DNA of 6,343 nucleotides from Chloroflexota bacterium. Lineage in GTDB: Bacteria > Chloroflexota > Dehalococcoidia > JACPPY01. Positions 1-6,134 of the stretch are shown piece after piece (the first letter of the stretch is position 1; each line of letters begins with the position of its first letter). The stretch lies in assembly GCA_016189825.1 (NCBI GenBank), contig JACPRR010000267.1, positions 1-6,343 of the forward strand. Direction: 5' to 3'. Made by a program: the position numbers and the translations under genes. A model generated the notes under the pieces. The model saw only the letters and a list, made by a program, of their open reading frames with translations. It did no database searches and had not been told where the DNA came from.

Positions 1-66
1 CAGTTTACCCTGAGCGCCACGCCCTTCGACTCCTTCGAGGGCCTCAGGAACCGTTTCAGGGACCGT
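1..66. repeat. Nested palindrome plus 12-bp tandem repeat at left edge
   Basis: CCTGAG at 9-14 is complementary to CTCAGG at 43-48. Between them, CCCTTCGA (22-29) and TTCGAGGG (34-41) form an imperfect inner arm, so the segment can fold as a nested hairpin. The hairpin runs into a 12-bp tandem repeat: 43-54 (CTCAGGAACCGT) and 55-66 (TTCAGGGACCGT), identical at 10 of 12 positions. The wording CTTCGACTCCTTCGAGGGCC recalls interspersed intergenic repeats of environmental bacterial genomes; that resemblance is from memory, not a search. No gene is supported here. Confidence 0.4.
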
Positions 67-201
67 GGCGCCGAAGGGCCGGAACGCCGGATATTGTGAA
101 GCCGTTGCCGGGACAGCACACCAAGGGGAAACAACCAATAAAGAGGCGGGAGAAGCGCCGATCCGGTGCAGTCAGGGCGGAAAGCGGGGGGCTTGCTATC
201 G
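67..201. other. Intergenic stretch with no supported gene
   Basis: I find no convincing coding frame, RNA gene or strong terminator here. Two minor features are visible. GGCG (145-148) and CGCC (156-159) could make a 4-bp stem that, on the minus strand, is followed by TCTTTATT, a very weak terminator candidate for the leftward operon. The sequence GCTATCGCTATCGCT starting at 195 is a short 6-bp tandem repeat that continues to 209, overlapping the 3' end of the small frame at 300-202. Confidence 0.4.
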
Positions 202-300
202 CTATCGCTTTCTCTGTTCGCCGATTCCCATGCGGAGGCCCAGGTAAACGCCCAATGCTACAAATGCGAGCAGTACCAGTATGGAAAGTGCAGCAACCAC
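202..300 (-). CDS. Small single-pass membrane protein, 32 aa (hypothetical)
   Basis: A short minus-strand frame starts at GTG (300-298) and ends at TAG (204-202). The product is 32 residues: about residues 2-22 are an uninterrupted hydrophobic helix (VAALSILVLLAFVALGVYLG), followed by a basic polar tail ending GEQRKR. By the positive-inside rule the tail should be cytoplasmic and the N-terminus outside. A GGAGG at 311-307 lies 6 nt upstream of the GTG, which is ideal spacing and the main reason to believe the frame is translated. It has the size and shape of small bitopic subunits such as KdpF or CydX, but I do not recognise it as a member of either family. It lies 146 nt downstream of the NarL-type regulator on the same strand with no clear terminator between, so it may be the last gene of the operon. 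Confidence 0.5.
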   Translation of the reverse strand: MVAALSILVLLAFVALGVYLGLRMGIGEQRKR

Positions 301-306
301 TCCTTG

Positions 307-311
307 CCTCC
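307..311 (-). promoter_or_regulatory. Ribosome binding site GGAGG for the 32-aa frame
   Basis: The minus strand reads GGAGG, then six bases (CAAGGA), then GTG at 300. This decides the GTG start. Its first base is the last base of the inverted repeat at 311-339, so a hairpin there could influence access to it. Confidence 0.5.
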
Positions 312-339
312 GCTAATGGTATTATTGACAACATTAGCG
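311..339. repeat. Perfect 8-bp inverted repeat with 13-nt loop
   Basis: CGCTAATG (311-318) and CATTAGCG (332-339) are exact reverse complements separated by 13 AT-rich bases. There is no T-run after either arm, so it is not a typical intrinsic terminator. On the minus strand the promoter-distal arm abuts the GGAGG of the 32-aa frame, suggesting a translational hairpin, a protein-binding operator or an mRNA-stabilising structure between the regulator gene and the small gene. Function is inference. Confidence 0.55.
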
Positions 340-446
340 TCAGGCGCGTGAATGTAGTGTGAAGTGTGGCGGCATATTTGTGAATACCACGTTAAAGCAG
401 GGGCCGAAGACGCACCCGTGCACTCCCTGGTACTTGCTTTGACAAA

Positions 447-1115
447 CTACTCTTTGTCGAGAAACCCGGCGCGAAGTGCGTACTTGATCAGCTCGGCCCT
501 GCCGTGCAACCCCAGCTTCTCCATGATCCTGGAACGGTAGGTCTGCACTGTATTTGGGCTGAGGTACAGGATGCGGCCGATCTCCTGATTGGTCTGTCCC
601 TCGGCGATGTAGCGCAGCACTTCCCGCTCCCGCTTCGAAAGATCGCCGTACGCACCCTTGGCGCCTTCGGCTCCGCCTTCTTTGGGAACGAACTCGTCGA
701 CGAGCTTCCGCGTTACCTTCGGGTCCAGATACATGCCATGGGCATGCACAGCGCGCACCGCCGACACCAGTTCGGACGACGTTGTGCCCTTCAGCAAGTA
801 GCCTGCCGCTCCCAGCGCCAGGACTCGGCGCAGATACTCCGGGCTCTCGTGCACGGTAAGCGCAAGCACTTGCACTTCAGGGAATTTCTGCTTGATAGCC
901 TGGATAGCGTCCAGCCCTCCCATGACCGGCATCGATATGTCCATGAGCACTACGTCCGGCTTCAGCTTTTCGACCTGCTCAATCGCCTGCGCCCCGTCTG
1001 CGGCTTCACCGATCACTTCGATATCGCTATAGCCTCGCAACACCAGGCAAATGCCCTCTCTCACGATGGCGTGGTCATCGGCCACCAGTACCTTGATCTT
1101 TCCGTTAAGTGTCAG
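447..1115 (-). CDS. NarL/FixJ-family response regulator (CTG start proposed)
   Basis: This is the DNA-binding output partner of the HisKA_3-type kinase just upstream. From the proposed start the protein is 222 aa. Residues about 6-125 are a receiver domain: acidic pair D13/D14, phosphoacceptor D59 in VVLMDISMP, T87, and K109 in YLLKG. Residues about 159-215 are a LuxR-type helix-turn-helix (LSKREREVL, EGQTNQEIG, SPNTVQTYRSRI, KLGL). It most likely acts as a phosphorylation-dependent transcription factor; targets are not visible. There is no ATG or TTG that would include the first beta strand (KVLVADDH). GTG at 1085 would start inside that strand. The CTG at 1115 has AAGGAGG 6 nt upstream, keeps beta-1 intact and overlaps the kinase stop as CTGA, implying translational coupling. 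The family is certain; the exact start is likely but unproven. Confidence 0.93.
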   Translation of the reverse strand: MTLNGKIKVLVADDHAIVREGICLVLRGYSDIEVIGEAADGAQAIEQVEKLKPDVVLMDISMPVMGGLDAIQAIKQKFPEVQVLALTVHESPEYLRRVLALGAAGYLLKGTTSSELVSAVRAVHAHGMYLDPKVTRKLVDEFVPKEGGAEGAKGAYGDLSKREREVLRYIAEGQTNQEIGRILYLSPNTVQTYRSRIMEKLGLHGRAELIKYALRAGFLDKE

Positions 1116-3451
1116 TCCTTTCCTCCTTCAGCCATGGGAATCTCGATTTTCAACTCTGTCCCTCGTCCCGGTCGCGACCGGATCGTCAGTCTGCCCCCAA
1201 TGAGCCCGACTCTCTCCTTGATGCCAAGCAGACCCAACCCGCCCTTCGGGCCAGGCTTCTCGCTATCATCTACCCTGAATCCCCTCCCGTCATCGCGCAC
1301 GGTCGCCCTGACAGCACTCTTGTCCCTTCTGAGCTCAATGGTAACGCTTTTCGCGCCGGCGTGCTTATAGACATTGTTAACAGCCTCCTGTAGCACCCTG
1401 AAGATGACCGTCTCCATCTGTGGGGGCAGACGCGCGCCCATGTTAGATGCTCGGACGTTAACCTTGACCTCGATCTCGCCCAGCCTGCCCTCCGCATACT
1501 GGCGGATCGCAGGTATCAACCCAAGGTCATCAAGCGCAGTCGGCCTCAGGTCTGACATCATCTTGCGTACGGTCTCCAGGGCATGAGCCGCAAGCGACTG
1601 CAATCGCTGCAACCTCAACTTTACCGGGGCCTCCGATTGGGGCAATTCGTTGGCCATGGCCTCAAGCTGCATCACGAGCGCGCTGAAGATCTGGGCCGGC
1701 TCATCGTGCAACTCCCGAGCAATCCTCTTCCTTTCCTCTTCCTGCGCCGAAATGGCCTTCTCCAGGAGCTGCCCTCGCAATTCTTCTTTGCGCCTCACTT
1801 CCTCGAACAGGTTCGCGTTCCCAATGGCTATCGAAGCCTGGTTACCCAACCGCCCCAGGAGCGCAGTCTCCTGCTTCGAAAACGCCCTGACTTCCCGCCG
1901 GCCCACGATGAGCGAGCCAAGCACCTCCGAACCGATCTTGAGCGGCACACCGAGTAGCGAGCGAAGACCTTCTTCGCTAACCACCGCGTCGGCGGTCCTT
2001 TCATGCACGAATGTGGGGTCGTTCATATAGTCATCCGTGGACAGCGGGTAGCCGCGCTCAACCACCGCCCCGGCAAAACCCTGGCCCGGCGCCAATGAGA
2101 CCTTCTTCAGTTCTTCACCGAGATTCCCATTTGTCGCCTTAACGTACAGCTTACCATGATCGTCCCTGATCATCAGTATGGAAAGGTCAGCCCCGAGCAG
2201 AGCGCGCGCCTCTGACACGACCGACCCGAGTATCTTGTCGGTATCCAGCAAGGCGGATATCTCAAGCCCGATGTCGTATAGTGATTCCGCCTCCCGGCGC
2301 CTGCGTTCCACCTCCTGGTGAGACTCCCGGAGGCTCACCCTCATGTACTCCAGGTTCTGGGCCAGCGTACCGATCTCGTCTTCGCCCATGGGCGGAATTG
2401 CCGTCGCCAGGTCACCAGCGGCGATTCGCTTCGAGGCATCCCTCAGAGACAACACCGGTCGCACCGCCCGGCTGGCAATGGCGATTGTCCCCGGGAAAGC
2501 GACGCCGAATGCGACGACCCCGACAACCAGCATAAGTTCCTGCAGCCTTCTGGTCTGTGCCAGGGCTTCTTCTTCCGACTGCCGCACTGCGACTCCCCAA
2601 GACGCCGTCTGGAGAGGCGCAAACGCCAGGATGTCTTTTCGCCTCGTCGCCGCCCCCGTGGCCGGCTCATGACAACTATGGCATGTCCTGACGACAGCCT
2701 GCTTCCCCCGGATCAGCGAAACGAAACGGTCTCCATGGTCCACATTTCCGGACACCTGCAGTGGTCGCGTGCTGGCTATGAGATCGCCATCGCCATCTAC
2801 GACCTGAGCGTATCCTGTCTGTCCCAACGTTATCTTGCTGATGAAACCGCCGATGCCGGAGTCACCCAATTTCATCTCACCCGCAAGAACTCCGATCACC
2901 CTCCCGGCAGGGTCAACGACGGGAACAGCATAGACGACGGATGGCGCGCCATCGATGGATGAACGAACGATGCCGGAGATGTGTGTTTCCGACCTATCCT
3001 TGAAGGGCGCCTTCGCGCCGTCGAAGTCGCCGACGGAAGAACCGATGGACGGGGCATCGCCAGAGCGCACGGCTACTATTTCTCCGGCCGCATTAGCGAT
3101 AACCAGGTTCCGAAACAGGAACCCGGGAACCATGGGTCCCGTTCTGAGCGCCTCATTCGCGGCACTGGTGTCTCCGTTCTCCAGCGCTAGCGCCGCAGCG
3201 TCTGCCACCTGGACCAGTGGCCGAAATACAATCCTGTTGTACTGGTCCACTGATTCAGCGGCGGCCGTGGCCAGGACAAGCCTTTCCTGCAGGCTCCGGT
3301 CCGTACTTTGCTGCAAGCTCCACATCGCCAGGAGGGCAAAACTGGCCACCACCACCGCTGAGCCGGCGAATGCCAGCACAACGATCTTCTTGGCGAGGCT
3401 CAGCCGCCGCCACATGCGCCCGATGTCCAATTTTCCAGAGCCCGAAGTCAT
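1112..3451 (-). CDS. CxxCH-sensor histidine kinase, Cache-HAMP-GAF-HisKA_3 (NarX/DegS-like transmitter)
   Basis: A 779-aa membrane sensor kinase. Order: TM1 about 22-45; extracytoplasmic double-Cache-like domain about 46-304, with the conserved ITLGQTGYAQVVD stretch (207-219) and CHSCH at 257-261; TM2 about 305-325; HAMP about 326-378 (RDASKRIAAGDL); coiled linker; GAF about 391-548; dimerisation/H-box with phosphoacceptor H582 in RELHDEPAQ (a DxxxQ phosphatase motif follows the His); HATPase with VNNVYKH (691-697), DDGRGF (720-725) and GGLGLLGIKERV (737-748). CxxCH normally attaches haem c, so a redox or gas signal is plausible. The GAF domain has no cysteine; its ligand is unknown. ATG at 3451 lies 24 nt after the previous gene; its ribosome site is weak (AGGGCGGG). 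M13 (3415) is a less likely alternative. It should phosphorylate the NarL-type regulator, whose start overlaps its stop. Confidence 0.93.
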   Translation of the reverse strand: MTSGSGKLDIGRMWRRLSLAKKIVVLAFAGSAVVVASFALLAMWSLQQSTDRSLQERLVLATAAAESVDQYNRIVFRPLVQVADAAALALENGDTSAANEALRTGPMVPGFLFRNLVIANAAGEIVAVRSGDAPSIGSSVGDFDGAKAPFKDRSETHISGIVRSSIDGAPSVVYAVPVVDPAGRVIGVLAGEMKLGDSGIGGFISKITLGQTGYAQVVDGDGDLIASTRPLQVSGNVDHGDRFVSLIRGKQAVVRTCHSCHEPATGAATRRKDILAFAPLQTASWGVAVRQSEEEALAQTRRLQELMLVVGVVAFGVAFPGTIAIASRAVRPVLSLRDASKRIAAGDLATAIPPMGEDEIGTLAQNLEYMRVSLRESHQEVERRRREAESLYDIGLEISALLDTDKILGSVVSEARALLGADLSILMIRDDHGKLYVKATNGNLGEELKKVSLAPGQGFAGAVVERGYPLSTDDYMNDPTFVHERTADAVVSEEGLRSLLGVPLKIGSEVLGSLIVGRREVRAFSKQETALLGRLGNQASIAIGNANLFEEVRRKEELRGQLLEKAISAQEEERKRIARELHDEPAQIFSALVMQLEAMANELPQSEAPVKLRLQRLQSLAAHALETVRKMMSDLRPTALDDLGLIPAIRQYAEGRLGEIEVKVNVRASNMGARLPPQMETVIFRVLQEAVNNVYKHAGAKSVTIELRRDKSAVRATVRDDGRGFRVDDSEKPGPKGGLGLLGIKERVGLIGGRLTIRSRPGRGTELKIEIPMAEGGKD
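1122..1128 (-). promoter_or_regulatory. Strong ribosome binding site AAGGAGG for the NarL-type regulator
   Basis: AAGGAGG lies within the last codons of the upstream kinase (its EGGKD tail) and is followed by AAAGGA and then CTG at 1115-1113. It is a near-perfect Shine-Dalgarno sequence at ideal distance from the CTG, and 36 nt from the first conventional start, GTG at 1085. It is the main evidence for initiation at CTG. Confidence 0.7.
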
Positions 3452-3475
3452 CCCGCCCTATTCCCAACCACGCCG

Positions 3476-4189
3476 TTACGCTCCGCTCGGCGGCCTGGCC
3501 AGAACGTACCCGAACCCCGGTCTAGAAAGGATATACCGGGGGTGTGCCGGGTCCTTTTCGAGTTTCCGGCGCAACCTGCGGATGTAGGCCCTGAGGTACT
3601 CCCACTCGTTCCGGTACTCCGGTCCCCACACCTTCGAGAGAAGCTCACCGTGCAACATCACCTTGCCGGCATTGGACGCCAGTTCAGACAGCAACTTGTA
3701 CTCCGTCAGCGTCAACTCGACCTCGGTGTCGCCCACCGTGACGCGGCGTCTAAGAAAATCGATGCTCAAATCCCCTACTTTCACCCCATCCTGACCAACC
3801 ACGCTTGGGCTTTCAGAGCTTCCTGAGCGGCGCAGGATGGCCTCCACTCTTGCCATGAGCTCCTGAACCCCGAAGGGCTTGGTCATGTAGTCATCCGCCC
3901 CGACTCGAAGACCTGTGACCACGTCTGATTCCTCGGATTTCGCCGTGAGCATCAAGATAGGGACCGCGGAAAACTCACGGATCCGCCGCGCCAACTCGAA
4001 ACCAGCGATTCCCGGCAGCATGATGTCGAGTATGATGAGGTCGGGCATTTCCTTTTCGACCGTACCCATGGCAGATTCAGCGTCTTCGGCCAGCAATACC
4101 TTGTAGCCTACAGATTCCAGGTTCGCCCTCACAAAACGCAACAGGCGAACGTCATCGTCAACCACCAGTACTGTCGTTTTCTTGGACAT
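3476..4189 (-). CDS. OmpR/PhoB-family winged-helix response regulator (KdpE-like)
   Basis: A 237-aa DNA-binding regulator. The receiver domain (about 5-118) has the acidic cluster D11-D13, phosphoacceptor D55 in LIILDIMLP, T82 in MLTAKSEESD and K104 in YMTKPF. The C-terminal winged helix (about 138-233) shows LTLTEYKLLSEL, GKVMLHGELLSKVWG, YLRAYIRRLRRKLE and SRPGFGYVL. The stretch VWGPEYRNEWEYLR resembles the KdpE subgroup, but no kdp transport gene is present, so I do not assign a symbol. The frame is open 40 codons further upstream, into the preceding kinase gene. I chose ATG 4189 because MSKKTTVLVVDDD is the normal receiver N-terminus and GAGAGG lies just upstream, though its spacing is short. 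It follows the HisKA-type kinase by 20 nt and is its expected phosphotransfer partner. Length is normal for the family. Confidence 0.94.
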   Translation of the reverse strand: MSKKTTVLVVDDDVRLLRFVRANLESVGYKVLLAEDAESAMGTVEKEMPDLIILDIMLPGIAGFELARRIREFSAVPILMLTAKSEESDVVTGLRVGADDYMTKPFGVQELMARVEAILRRSGSSESPSVVGQDGVKVGDLSIDFLRRRVTVGDTEVELTLTEYKLLSELASNAGKVMLHGELLSKVWGPEYRNEWEYLRAYIRRLRRKLEKDPAHPRYILSRPGFGYVLARPPSGA

Positions 4190-4209
4190 TTCCTCTCTGG
4201 CTTCCTTTG

Positions 4210-6078
4210 TTATCCTGAAGTTCCGGTTGTCTCCTCCCCGATATCCTCGGCCGGCACGGGCAGCGAAAAATAGAATATGCTGCCCTTGCCGACGATGCTC
4301 TCCACCCATATCTTGCCACCGTGGGCTTCAACAAAGCCCTTCGCAATGGACAACCCCAGGCCCGTGCCACCCACCCGGCGGCTCATCGCATTATCAACCC
4401 GGTAGAAGCGGTCAAAGACCTTTGGCAGGTTCTCCGGCGCTATCCCAATACCCTCATCCTGAACGCTCACGATAACTTCCCTGCCCTGCGCCCGTGCCGA
4501 AACGGCAATGCGCCCGCCGTTCGGCGAGTACTTGATCGCGTTCTCCACAAGGTTATGAAATACCTGCTCAAGATAGCGGACATCCGCCTCAATCACCGGT
4601 ATGTCGAACGGAAAATCCGCGGACAACTGGTGTCTTGGGCTGCGGAACGCATTGTCCTTTATCACTCGCTGGGCGAGCCTGGAGAGCACCACCGGTTCCT
4701 TATCCAACCTTATTGCCCCGCCTTCGATCTTGGTAGTTTGCAGGAGTTTCTCGATAAGGTCCTGCAACTCGTCCGCCTTCTGATCGATGGTGCCCAGGAA
4801 CTCACGTGTCGTCGCTGAATCCCAATTCACATCGTTGCGCAGCAGCGAAGTGGTATACCCTTTTATGGAAGTCAAAGGCGTCCGCAACTCGTGTGACATG
4901 GCCGAAATGAACTCAGACTTCAGGCGATCGGCCTCAGACCTCGCCTTCGCCTCCTCCACTTCATGTGTCTTCCTCGATAGCTCAACGTATGATTCCTGTA
5001 GCCGCACCCGCGTATCGTCGAACGTTCCGGCGAGCGCGGCGATCTCGTCGCCTCCCAAAACGCGTATCGGAGAAGCCAGGTCACCGTTTGCCATCCGCCT
5101 AGATGCATCGCGGAGTTGCCTCACCCGGCCGACAATGTCGCGCGTGGTAACCCAGGTCATCCCAATGGCGAGGGCAAGCAGTATCGCCCCCGCCTGTGCG
5201 GACCTGCTCTTGAGGTCACGCACAGGCGCGAGTGCTTCAGACTCTGATTGACGCACCACTACGCCCCACGGTGTTTGCGCTAGCGGATAAAACGCCAGCA
5301 CGTCCTGGCCGCTCCTTCCTCCACCTTCATGGCAGGTATGGCAGGTGCGGGAAACAGGCTGCTTTCCCGCGATGAGCTGAGCGAAGCGGCCAGGATGATC
5401 GCTCATTTCGAATGGGGAAGGCGGGCGTCCTGGCCGTGTCCTCACGAGCACGACGCCGGCCTGGTCGACCACCTCGACATATCCGGTTTGCCCTAGCTTC
5501 ACCGACTGGACGAAGCCACCCAGTCCAGACTGTCCCACGTCAATGGCCGCCACCAGCGCGCCTCCGCCACCTCTCCTCAAAGGGGTCGCAAGCAGAACTA
5601 CCGGCCTCTGCATTCCCGGCTCGCGTACCGCGCCAGAAACCGTGGGCTCGCCTGCCGCTACCGCCCTCTCCACTGCGGTGTAGCCAAACATGTCATTGCT
5701 TCTCAACCCGAGGTTCCCATGCAATGCCCATGAGGCTCTGCCAGACGCCTCCACGAGCATGATGTCCTCGGCATACATGCCGAGCAGCCTCAGGTCTTTC
5801 TCCAGTTGAGCCCCAATGTTGCCGGGATCCGCATCCCGAGCAGAAAGGGCGAGATTGTCGCCCGCTGCTCCAAGCACGGAGAGGGCACGCTGCAACATCT
5901 GCTCTTCGTAGTCTGCGATGAGACCGGCCATGCTCTTCCTTTGTTCCAGCATCACCTCTGTACTCTGCATGACCGCGCGCACACTGAAGTAGCCCTCGAC
6001 GGCAACCCCGGCCACGAGCACGCAGGCCACGGCAATCCCTATCTTAGCTCCCAGGCTCAACTTGTTGATCAGTCCCAT
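4210..6078 (-). CDS. CxxCH-sensor histidine kinase, Cache-HAMP-HisKA-HATPase
   Basis: A 622-aa membrane sensor kinase and first gene of the operon. Order: TM1 about 12-31; extracytoplasmic double-Cache-like domain about 32-293, with VKLGQTGYVEVVD (193-205) and CHTCH at 246-250; TM2 about 294-311; HAMP about 312-363 (RDASRRMANGDL); coiled linker to about 388; HisKA with H396 in SHELRTP (ExxT phosphatase motif present); HATPase with HNLVENAIKYS (N-box, 508-518), DEGIGI (G1, 541-546), FDRFYR (F-box) and GGTGLGLSIAKG (G2, 570-581). All catalytic residues look intact. CHTCH is a CxxCH haem-c motif on the extracytoplasmic side, so a redox or gas input is likely but unproven. ATG 6078 is the only start: the frame closes with TAA at 6111-6109 and contains no other ATG, GTG or TTG; its ribosome site is poor. 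The adjacent OmpR-type regulator is the expected partner. Confidence 0.94.
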   Translation of the reverse strand: MGLINKLSLGAKIGIAVACVLVAGVAVEGYFSVRAVMQSTEVMLEQRKSMAGLIADYEEQMLQRALSVLGAAGDNLALSARDADPGNIGAQLEKDLRLLGMYAEDIMLVEASGRASWALHGNLGLRSNDMFGYTAVERAVAAGEPTVSGAVREPGMQRPVVLLATPLRRGGGGALVAAIDVGQSGLGGFVQSVKLGQTGYVEVVDQAGVVLVRTRPGRPPSPFEMSDHPGRFAQLIAGKQPVSRTCHTCHEGGGRSGQDVLAFYPLAQTPWGVVVRQSESEALAPVRDLKSRSAQAGAILLALAIGMTWVTTRDIVGRVRQLRDASRRMANGDLASPIRVLGGDEIAALAGTFDDTRVRLQESYVELSRKTHEVEEAKARSEADRLKSEFISAMSHELRTPLTSIKGYTTSLLRNDVNWDSATTREFLGTIDQKADELQDLIEKLLQTTKIEGGAIRLDKEPVVLSRLAQRVIKDNAFRSPRHQLSADFPFDIPVIEADVRYLEQVFHNLVENAIKYSPNGGRIAVSARAQGREVIVSVQDEGIGIAPENLPKVFDRFYRVDNAMSRRVGGTGLGLSIAKGFVEAHGGKIWVESIVGKGSIFYFSLPVPAEDIGEETTGTSG

Positions 6079-6096
6079 CGACCAGGCGTGCCTACA

Positions 6097-6113
6097 GTTA
6101 ACAAAACGTTATC
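6097..6113. repeat. 11-bp-period direct repeat GTTAAC/GTTATC
   Basis: GTTAAC (6097-6102) recurs as GTTATC at 6108-6113, exactly 11 bp apart; the two 11-bp units agree at 7 of 11 positions. Direct repeats with about one helical turn of spacing are the usual shape of OmpR/PhoB-family binding sites. It lies between the putative leftward promoter and the first kinase start, and over the -35 of the putative rightward promoter. Autoregulation by the operon's OmpR-type regulator is an inference. Confidence 0.3.
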
Positions 6114-6126
6114 AGCATAATATTAT
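6098..6126 (+). promoter_or_regulatory. Putative rightward promoter TTAACA-N17-TATTAT
   Basis: TTAACA (6098-6103) is followed after 17 nt by TATTAT (6121-6126); each hexamer matches the sigma-70 consensus at 5 of 6 positions. Transcription would start near 6133, about 9 nt before the ATG at 6142, so the message would be nearly leaderless. That would fit the absence of a Shine-Dalgarno sequence there. Confidence 0.4.
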
Positions 6127-6127
6127 A
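6122..6127 (-). promoter_or_regulatory. Putative leftward -10 element TATAAT for the four-gene operon
   Basis: The minus strand reads a perfect TATAAT at 6127-6122, which would give a transcript start near 6115 and a leader of about 37 nt before the first kinase ATG at 6078. No good -35 hexamer is found at 16-18 nt (TGTCGC at 6150-6145), and that position is occupied by a 14-bp palindrome, so an activator-dependent promoter is plausible. This -10 physically overlaps the rightward -10. Confidence 0.45.
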
Positions 6128-6134
6128 GTGTTTT

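Noticed and set aside
1..99. Plus-strand frame open from base 1 to TGA at 97-99, a possible gene 3' end
   Set aside because: Only 32 codons are visible, and most of it coincides with palindromic and tandem repeat DNA; nothing domain-like can be read.
145..159. Hairpin GGCG/CGCC as an operon terminator
   Set aside because: The stem is only 4 bp and the following TCTTTATT is a poor T-tract; too weak to call.
56..334. 92-codon minus-strand frame starting at ATG 334
   Set aside because: It starts inside the inverted repeat, has no Shine-Dalgarno and no domain-like composition, and competes with the better-supported GTG-started membrane frame at 300-202.
325..358. Perfect TTGACA at 325-330 on the plus strand as a -35 element
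   Set aside because: There is no acceptable -10 at 16-18 nt and no supported rightward gene; it is part of the inverted-repeat loop.
504..1370. Long plus-strand open frame (288 codons) antisense to the NarL-type regulator and kinase end
   Set aside because: It lies opposite two well-supported genes, its product has no recognisable domain, and long antisense frames are expected opposite GC-rich coding sequence.
2318..3587. Two plus-strand open frames (2318-2962 and 2955-3587) antisense to the second kinase
   Set aside because: They are shadows of the kinase gene: low-complexity composition, no domain and no ribosome site evident.
3476..4189. Calling the OmpR-type regulator kdpE
   Set aside because: The winged-helix signature is KdpE-like, but the partner kinase has none of the KdpD architecture and no kdpFABC genes are present.
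4190..4309. Upstream ATG at 4309 for the OmpR-type regulator, adding 40 residues
   Set aside because: The extension lies inside the preceding kinase gene, reads as basic non-domain sequence, and ATG 4189 gives a standard receiver N-terminus.
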